Assembly: GCA_902622595.1 (NCBI GenBank)
Contig: CACNQM010000002.1
Span: 124,001 to 188,000 of the forward strand
Reading direction: 5' to 3'
Source: an uncultured Bacteroidota bacterium
Lineage (GTDB): Bacteria > Bacteroidota > Bacteroidia > Flavobacteriales > Flavobacteriaceae
Length of the DNA: 64,000 nucleotides
Shown here: one piece after another, positions 57,391 to 64,000 of the stretch
Layout: each line of letters opens with the position of its first letter
Position numbering within the stretch: position 1 is the stretch's first letter
Notes under the pieces: generated by a model
Told to the model about the DNA's origin: nothing
The model's database searches: none
Seen by the model: the letters and a program-made list of their open reading frames with translations, nothing else
Program-made: the position numbers and the translations under genes

Positions 57391-60315
57391 ATGAAAAATA
57401 TTTTAAATAAATATTATTTAGCCTTTATGGCTGTAATTCTATTTGGTAGTGTTTATTCTCAAACTCAAGTTTCAGGTTCTGTAATGGACGCTGATAACAT
57501 GGAGCCAATTCCAGGAGTAAACGTTATCATTGACGGTACAAACGTCGGAACTGTTACAGATTTCGATGGAAATTTTGTCATTAATACAAGTCAAGATGCC
57601 CCTTTAACACTTGTGATAAGCTATGTTGGATATAGCGCTCAACGTGTTAATGTAACATCTTCAGGTCAAAATATTAATATCTCCCTTTCAGCAGGTCAAA
57701 ACCTTGAAGAGGTAATTATTTCTGCTTCTAGGAGAGCTCAAAAGGTTACTGAAGCTCCTGCCTCGGTAAGTGTAATATCTACAAGAGAAATTGAAAATTC
57801 AGCTCAGGTAACAGAACCAACAAGAATACTTGTTTCTGTTCCAGGTGTTCAAATTCAACAACAAACCGCTAACTCTCTTAACATAGAGATGAGAGCTGGA
57901 TCTGGAGTTTTTGGTACATCTTCTTATGTAATGAGAGATAACAGAGGATTAATAACTCCAGCTGCAGGAACTTTCTTTAGTTTCCAGCAGGGCTTATCAA
58001 ATCTGGATCTAGCAACTGTTGAGGTTGTAAGAGGTGCTGCAGGTGTTCTTTATGGACCAGGTGTTACTTCAGGTGTTGTTCACTTTAGAAGTAAAAGTCC
58101 TATCGACTTTACAGGAAATTCTGCATCTTTTTGGGGTGGAGAGTTAAATACTTTTGGTTCTGAGTTTAGAATTGCAAGAGCTAACGATAGTAAAACTTTT
58201 GGTTGGAAAATTAATGCTAGATATAATTCTGGTGATGATTTCACTTATGATGAAGATGAAGCAACGTTGGCTGCTAAAGTTGGTGGAATTAACAGTATAA
58301 TTAGACAGCCTGTTATTAAGGACATGATGGTTGATCCTGTAGCTTCACAAAATGGTGATGTGCTTTATGATTTTAGCGGAGGAAACGCCTTAATTGATGA
58401 TTATAGCAATGTTGCATTTGATACAAGTCTAGAATGGAGGCCAAGTGATGACACTAACTATCAAGTTAGTGCTGGATTGAGTAATGGTGGTGGTCTATTT
58501 TTTCAAGATTTAGGTATTGCATATGCTGATGGTAGTACTTACTGGGGTCAAGTTCAAGCAACGAAAGGTAATTGGTACGCTCAAGCATTTATAGACCATA
58601 ATGATGGTGGTAAATCAGATAACCCAACATTCTTATATGGTACTGGTTTACGTCAGGTTGCAAAGAGAACAAGTATTGAAGCACAAATTCAGTATAACTT
58701 TGATTTGCCATGGCTCTTTGATTCAGAATGGACTGTAGGGTATGATTACAGAAACACAGATTCTGACTCAGAATACACTTTATGGGGAAGAAACGAAGAC
58801 ACTGACGATTATATAACTAATGGTTTTTACGGTCAAGGTACACTTGCTATGTCAGAAAAAGTAGATTTAGTAGTAGCAGGTAGATATGATCAAGCAAGTT
58901 TTATTAGCGCAGGAGAATTTGCTCCTAGAGCTGCACTTGTTTGGAAAAAATCAGATAAAACAACATGGAGGTTAGCTTACAACAAAGCTTTATCTGGACC
59001 TACTGCACTTGCAATGTACATTGACTTCCCAATTACTACTGCAGTACCAGGAGTTTTAGGTGCATGGTTAAGTGGTCAAAGTACTCCGCAAAGCTTTGGT
59101 GACCCATCAACTCAAGTAATTGATTTGGCAGGTCTTCCTGTTGATATCCCTGTTTCAGCTGCAGGTGGTGGATTACCTTTGGCTATACCGTATGGAAATG
59201 TTGCGTCTGCATCGCTTGCTGGTTTATATGCACAAGCTCCTTCGTTACAACCTTTACTAACACCTTTCTTTGCTAGTTATGCTGGTCCTGCTGGTGGTTC
59301 AGGAATTTTAAGTCCTTATGATTTCTTTGAGCCTTCTCAAACTACCGGTAATAGAGGTGCAGGAAGGGGAAGATTTAGCTCTGTAGAAAATGTTGAATTA
59401 GGTGTTTCAACTGTAATAGGTGAAAAACTAAGAATTAGTGCTGACCTATATTCATATGTAAACAGAGGTTTCACAAACTTTAACGCAATTGGAGATACAT
59501 ATGCACTAGTTGGCTCAAATATACCAGAAGATCTTGGAGCTGCAGTTGCTGCTGATGCTACCGCGTATGTTACTGGTGCTTTAACTGCTGTTACAACTCA
59601 AACTTATCAAGCTGTTGCTGCACAATTTGGACTTCCATTTAGTGTTGTTGCATCGGGTGCTCTTGCTGCACAAGGTGTACCTGCGCTTGAAACTGCAATT
59701 GCAGGTGGTGTTGCACAAACTCTTGGTGGAATTAATGGTGCTTTCCAGGCTGGTGGTGCCGGATTTGTAGATCAATTGGGGCCTCTATTTGGTGCAATAG
59801 GTGCTGTTGAGTCTGATAGAGTTCCTCAGGGAGACGGTATAACTCATATCACAACTGGATATACTAATTATGAAGATGCTGTAAGATCTCACTTTGGAGG
59901 TGACTTTAGTATGGATTACTTTGCCAATGGTGATGTAAGACTTTGGGCAAATGCTTCTTGGTTAAGTCAAAATGAGTGGATTCCAGGAGAAGATAATGAT
60001 GATGACTTACCTAGTACATCATATCTAAATGTTCCTAAGTGGAAATACAGAATGGGTGTTGATTATACACCACTAACTGGATGGAACTTCTCAGTATCAT
60101 TCCAACATGATGATAAATTTAGATCAGTTCAAGGTTTCTGGAATGGTATGGTTGAAGCTAAAAACCTAATTGATGCAAGTGTAGGGTATAAATTTAGTCC
60201 TAATTTAAGATTTGATGTATCTGCAACTAACCTTACAGATAAACCATATCAAACATATCCTAACCTACCTACAATTAGAAGAAGAGTATTAGGAAAACTT
60301 ACTTTCAACTTCTAA
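57391..60315 (+). CDS. TonB-dependent receptor with N-terminal carboxypeptidase-like regulatory domain
   Basis: QVSGSVMDADNMEPIPGVNVIIDGTNVGTVTDFDGNFVIN; plug VEVVRGAAGVLYGPGVTSGVVHFRSK; C-terminal LTFNF. Confidence 0.93.
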   Translation: MKNILNKYYLAFMAVILFGSVYSQTQVSGSVMDADNMEPIPGVNVIIDGTNVGTVTDFDGNFVINTSQDAPLTLVISYVGYSAQRVNVTSSGQNINISLSAGQNLEEVIISASRRAQKVTEAPASVSVISTREIENSAQVTEPTRILVSVPGVQIQQQTANSLNIEMRAGSGVFGTSSYVMRDNRGLITPAAGTFFSFQQGLSNLDLATVEVVRGAAGVLYGPGVTSGVVHFRSKSPIDFTGNSASFWGGELNTFGSEFRIARANDSKTFGWKINARYNSGDDFTYDEDEATLAAKVGGINSIIRQPVIKDMMVDPVASQNGDVLYDFSGGNALIDDYSNVAFDTSLEWRPSDDTNYQVSAGLSNGGGLFFQDLGIAYADGSTYWGQVQATKGNWYAQAFIDHNDGGKSDNPTFLYGTGLRQVAKRTSIEAQIQYNFDLPWLFDSEWTVGYDYRNTDSDSEYTLWGRNEDTDDYITNGFYGQGTLAMSEKVDLVVAGRYDQASFISAGEFAPRAALVWKKSDKTTWRLAYNKALSGPTALAMYIDFPITTAVPGVLGAWLSGQSTPQSFGDPSTQVIDLAGLPVDIPVSAAGGGLPLAIPYGNVASASLAGLYAQAPSLQPLLTPFFASYAGPAGGSGILSPYDFFEPSQTTGNRGAGRGRFSSVENVELGVSTVIGEKLRISADLYSYVNRGFTNFNAIGDTYALVGSNIPEDLGAAVAADATAYVTGALTAVTTQTYQAVAAQFGLPFSVVASGALAAQGVPALETAIAGGVAQTLGGINGAFQAGGAGFVDQLGPLFGAIGAVESDRVPQGDGITHITTGYTNYEDAVRSHFGGDFSMDYFANGDVRLWANASWLSQNEWIPGEDNDDDLPSTSYLNVPKWKYRMGVDYTPLTGWNFSVSFQHDDKFRSVQGFWNGMVEAKNLIDASVGYKFSPNLRFDVSATNLTDKPYQTYPNLPTIRRRVLGKLTFNF

Positions 60316-60335
60316 TTATTCATAATATTATCATA

Positions 60336-60366
60336 AAAAGAGCAACTTTGGTTGCTCTTTTTTTTT
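60336..60366 (+). terminator. Rho-independent terminator after TonB receptor
   Basis: aaagagcaac tttg gttgctcttt ttttttt. Confidence 0.9.
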
Positions 60367-60409
60367 GGATAAACTTTTATGTAACTATATTTGAATCTAA
60401 GCAATCGTA

Positions 60410-61852
60410 ATGAAAAAAGTCGGTATTGATTCACTCTCATATTATGTCCCATCTCTCTATTTAGATATTGAGGAACTGGCTTTGGCTCGTGAGATTCCTT
60501 CAGAAAAGCTAGTTAAGGGATTAGGTCTTAAAAAAATGGCTACCCCTGACTATGACGAAGACTCTGCCTCAATTGCAGCAAACTCATTATACAGACTTAT
60601 AAAGGAGAATAATATTGATCCTAGAAAAATTGGAAGGGTTTACCTAGGTACAGAAAGTGGTGTTGATGCTTCTAAACCTACATCTTCATATGTAGTTGAA
60701 ATTATTGAAGATGTTTTTGCTAGTGAATATGGTGAAAGATGTTTTAAGAATTGTGATATTGTCGATCTTACTTTTGCTTGTGCAGGTGCTGTTGATGCGC
60801 TACAAAATTGTTGTGATTGGGTAAGAAATGGTAAAAATAGACAAGCAATTGTAATTGCATCTGATATTGCTAAATATGAGCTAAATTCATCTGGTGAATA
60901 CACACAAGGTGCAGGATCTGTTTCAATGTTGATTTGTGAAGACCCATCAATTATATCTTTTGATGGAGCATGGGGAGTGTCTACAAAGGGGATTGGAGAT
61001 TTTTTCAAACCAAGAAGAATTTTTAAGAAATCTAATCTTCTAATTGAAGCTGCAAAACTTTTTGGAAAAGAAGTCTCTGTAAATGAAGCTGAAGATCTCA
61101 TAAATATATCTGACTCAAAATTTTGGTCTGACTCAAATGATCTTGTTGAGGTCTACAAAGAGGAACCAATATTTGAAGGACAATTTTCAAATGAAAGTTA
61201 TAAAGAAAGAGTATATGAGGCTATTGAGAACTTTAATGAACAAAATCAAAGAGATATTTTAAGTGATTGGGAAAATATAATTTTCCACCTTCCTTATGCG
61301 TATCATGGTAGGAGAATGATTGTTGAAAAATGGATAGACTGGATGAAAGGAAATAATCAACTTGACAAAATATACTCAGAAATTGGTAAGCCAGATTCAA
61401 CTGAAGACAAAGATTGGATAAAAAAAGTTTCAAAATCAGATATTTACAATTCTTTCATTAGAGAAAAAATTTCCCCAGGTGAGAAAGCCTCATCAGAAAT
61501 TGGTAACATGTATACTGCATCCATTTTTATGTCATTAATTAGCTCTTTAGTTGAATCTTTAGATAAAGATAAAAAACTTGAAAATAAGAAAATAGGTTTT
61601 ATTAGTTATGGTAGTGGATCTAAAGCTAAAATATTTGAAGGTAACATTGAAAAAGATTGGATTAAAAAGACTAAACTGATCAAATTATTTGAAAACCTTG
61701 ATAGTAGAAAAAAAGTGAGTATAGATGTCTATGAGAATCTTCACAAAAGAAAAATATCATCTAACATAAACAATAACGATGGAATCATAAAACTTTCTAA
61801 AATATCCAACGGTGAGTTTACTGAAGGTCTTAGGAAGTATGTAAAGTATTAA
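60410..61852 (+). CDS. Hydroxymethylglutaryl-CoA synthase family protein
   Basis: VGIDSLSYYVPSLYLDIEELALAR; YLGTESGVDASKPTSSYVVE; VDLTFACAGAVDALQNC; IIFHLPYAYHGRRMIVEKW. Confidence 0.88.
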   Translation: MKKVGIDSLSYYVPSLYLDIEELALAREIPSEKLVKGLGLKKMATPDYDEDSASIAANSLYRLIKENNIDPRKIGRVYLGTESGVDASKPTSSYVVEIIEDVFASEYGERCFKNCDIVDLTFACAGAVDALQNCCDWVRNGKNRQAIVIASDIAKYELNSSGEYTQGAGSVSMLICEDPSIISFDGAWGVSTKGIGDFFKPRRIFKKSNLLIEAAKLFGKEVSVNEAEDLINISDSKFWSDSNDLVEVYKEEPIFEGQFSNESYKERVYEAIENFNEQNQRDILSDWENIIFHLPYAYHGRRMIVEKWIDWMKGNNQLDKIYSEIGKPDSTEDKDWIKKVSKSDIYNSFIREKISPGEKASSEIGNMYTASIFMSLISSLVESLDKDKKLENKKIGFISYGSGSKAKIFEGNIEKDWIKKTKLIKLFENLDSRKKVSIDVYENLHKRKISSNINNNDGIIKLSKISNGEFTEGLRKYVKY

Positions 61853-61862
61853 ACATAATAAA

Positions 61863-62609
61863 ATGAATATTCTGGTTTGTATTAGCAATGTGCCTGACAC
61901 TACATCAAAAATCAATTTTATTGAAAATGATTCAAATTTTGATACTAATGGTGTTCAATTTATAATTAATCCAAATGATGAGTTTGGATTAACCAAGGCT
62001 GTTTGGATGAAAGAATCAAACCAAGCAAATGTTACAGCATTAACTGTTGGTGATTCCTCAGTAGAAGCAACTCTAAGAAAATGTCTTGCAATTGGAGCAG
62101 ACAAAGCAATTAGAATTGATTGTCCAGCACATGATGCATATTCTGTAGCTAAAGAAATTGAAGCGCATTGTAAGGAAACAAAATATGATTTAATTATTTG
62201 TGGAAGAGAATCAATTGATTATAATGGTGGTTTAGTCCCTGGACTTTTAGCAGGACTTCTTGACTTTAACTTTATAACAAATTGTGTGAAATTAGAGATT
62301 AAAGAATCAAAAGCAACCTTCTCTCGAGAAATGTCTGGAGGGACTGAGATAAGTGAATGTGAACTACCTCTTGTTGTTGGTTCTCAAAAAGGGTTAGTTG
62401 AAGAAAGTGATCTTATTATTCCTAATATGAGGGGGATAATGATGGCTAGACAAAAACCCTTGGATGTAGTTCCAGCTCAAGGTATCAATCCCAAAACTCG
62501 TGATAAAAAATTTAGTAAACCCGAGGCTAAAAGCGAAGTAAAGCTTGTTAAAGCAGACGAACTTGACAAGTTAATTGACCTATTAGAAAACGAAGCAAAA
62601 GTAATTTAA
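61863..62609 (+). CDS. etfB: Electron transfer flavoprotein beta subunit
   Basis: NILVCISNVPDTTSKI; NPNDEFGLTKAVWM; YDLIICGRESIDYNGGLVPGLLAGLL. Confidence 0.94.
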   Translation: MNILVCISNVPDTTSKINFIENDSNFDTNGVQFIINPNDEFGLTKAVWMKESNQANVTALTVGDSSVEATLRKCLAIGADKAIRIDCPAHDAYSVAKEIEAHCKETKYDLIICGRESIDYNGGLVPGLLAGLLDFNFITNCVKLEIKESKATFSREMSGGTEISECELPLVVGSQKGLVEESDLIIPNMRGIMMARQKPLDVVPAQGINPKTRDKKFSKPEAKSEVKLVKADELDKLIDLLENEAKVI

Positions 62610-62612
62610 CAA

Positions 62613-63563
62613 ATGTCCGTACTGGTTTATATAGAATCTGAAAACAGTAAATTTAAAAAATCATCTTATGAGGCACTATGTTATGGTAGGGCTCTTGCAG
62701 ATAGTATAGGAAAAAAAGTATGTGGTGTAGTTATTAACTGTTCAAATACTGAAAATTTAAATTCTTATGGAGCTGATAAAATTATTAATATTAATAGCTC
62801 TGATTTAGTTGATTTTTCATCAAAAAAGTACGCACATGCTTTAGTTGAAATAGTAAAAAGTGAAAATTCAAAGATAATTATACTATCCTCTTCACCTAAT
62901 TCAAAATACCTTGGTGCACATTTATCTGGTATAACTGACTCATCATTTGTTTCAAATGTTGTCAAATTACCAGAGAGCAGCAATCCATTTATTGTTAAAA
63001 GAACTTGCTTTACAAACAAAGCTTTTTCGTTAACTGAATTAACCTCAGACTTGAAAATCATTAGCATTACTTCAAATTCCTTTGGGATAGTTGAAAAGCC
63101 AAACAATCCTGAAAATGAGACCGTGGAAATCAAGGGAATTAGCACAAACCAAAAAATATTAGATATTGAAAAAGAATCTGGTACAGTTACAATAGCAGAT
63201 GCTGAAATTGTAGTTTCTGGTGGTAGAGGTCTAAAAGGTCCCGAAAATTGGGAAATGATTGAGTCACTTGCTGAAACACTGGGTGCTGCTACTGCATGTT
63301 CTAAACCTGTTTCTGATATGGGTTGGAGACCTCATAGTGAGCATGTTGGTCAAACAGGTAAACCAGTAGCTTCAAACTTATATATAGCAATTGGTATATC
63401 TGGAGCAATTCAGCATCTTGCAGGTATAAATTCGTCAAAAGTAAAAGTTGTAATCAATAATGATCCTGAAGCACCATTTTTCAAAGCTGCAGATTATGGT
63501 GTTGTTGGTGATGCATTTGAAATTGTACCTTCCTTAATAAAGAAACTTAAGGCTAGGCAATAA
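62613..63563 (+). CDS. etfA: Electron transfer flavoprotein alpha subunit
   Basis: VVSGGRGLKGPENWEMIESLAETLGAATACSKPVSDMGWRPHSEHVGQTGKPVASNLYIAIGISGAIQHLAGI. Confidence 0.95.
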   Translation: MSVLVYIESENSKFKKSSYEALCYGRALADSIGKKVCGVVINCSNTENLNSYGADKIININSSDLVDFSSKKYAHALVEIVKSENSKIIILSSSPNSKYLGAHLSGITDSSFVSNVVKLPESSNPFIVKRTCFTNKAFSLTELTSDLKIISITSNSFGIVEKPNNPENETVEIKGISTNQKILDIEKESGTVTIADAEIVVSGGRGLKGPENWEMIESLAETLGAATACSKPVSDMGWRPHSEHVGQTGKPVASNLYIAIGISGAIQHLAGINSSKVKVVINNDPEAPFFKAADYGVVGDAFEIVPSLIKKLKARQ

Positions 63564-63702
63564 TATAATCTTATTAAAAAAAAATATCTATAATATTTTA
63601 TTATAATAACACTAAATAAGCGTAAAATTTTAATAGATCATTTACTTATAAAATTAATTAAATAGTTTTTAACTATAATAATTTTTATTTCCATTATTTT
63701 TT

Positions 63703-64000
63703 CTAATACTCTGTATAAATTACCTCAAGTTTCAACCTCTTAGTAATGTCAGCTTGGGATGGATTGGATCCAAATAAAGCAACTGGAAATGGTAATTTTA
63801 TTGAAGGTGAAGGTAAAAATAGTTTATTTTGATTAACAAAATACCCATTTTTCAAAGATATGTCTTCAATATCAGAAGTAGTAGTTAAACCTAGATCTAT
63901 ATTTAATGAATCATGCCTAACAATATTTGAGATATGATTAGTAATATTGAATTTATAGCTAGTTGGCAAATTATTTGAATCATATTGAAGAAAACCGCCA
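63703..64000 (-). CDS. C-terminal part of DUF4270-like lipoprotein, 5' end cut by window edge
   Basis: Minus-strand frame stays open to 64000 (GGFLQYDSNNLPTSYKFNITNHISNIV...LFGSNPSQADITKRLKLEVIYTEY); the track start at 63969 is an internal TTG codon. Confidence 0.72.
   Translation of the reverse strand, partial: GGFLQYDSNNLPTSYKFNITNHISNIVRHDSLNIDLGLTTTSDIEDISLKNGYFVNQNKLFLPSPSIKLPFPVALFGSNPSQADITKRLKLEVIYTEY

Noticed and set aside
60640-61101. Minus-strand 153-aa ORF inside the HMGS-like gene
   Set aside because: Antisense to conserved catalytic blocks.

Overview
This is a low-GC window from what looks like a marine Flavobacteriia/Bacteroidetes chromosome, judged from DUF5916, DUF4270, GldE, SusC-type TonB receptor, split atpDC and TAnnTTTG promoter-like boxes. 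It is densely coding, and I saw no rRNA, tRNA, CRISPR array, transposase, integrase or prophage. Main blocks: an SGNH/DUF4886-like CDS cut by the left edge; an oxidoreductase/methyltransferase/aldo-keto block; a three-domain APH kinase + M23 + class-III aminotransferase fusion; a porin-PII-Amt ammonium operon; a secreted HExxH protein with an amicyanin-like cupredoxin tail; a Rieske/cytochrome b561-like/YceI cassette; tandem DUF5916 proteins with DUF2490 and DUF4956; a Kazal lipoprotein beside an indoleamine-dioxygenase-like gene; SET-domain and DRGH-nuclease genes; an M16 protease pair; gldE-ssb-mutY; HU, an unlisted 29-aa basic peptide and RNase E/G; recX and atpDC; and an acyl-CoA metabolism region (acyl-CoA dehydrogenases, MaoC, SDR, acyl-CoA ligase, TonB receptor, HMG-CoA-synthase-like, etfBA). 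A DUF4270-like CDS is cut by the right edge. I found no clear novel defence or mobile system. The strongest second-look items are the trifunctional fusion, the 29-aa peptide, the HExxH-cupredoxin protein, the Rieske/b561/YceI cassette, the PII T-loop variant, the G9 tract, and the TonB receptor inserts. All family calls are from reading protein motifs; no database search was run.
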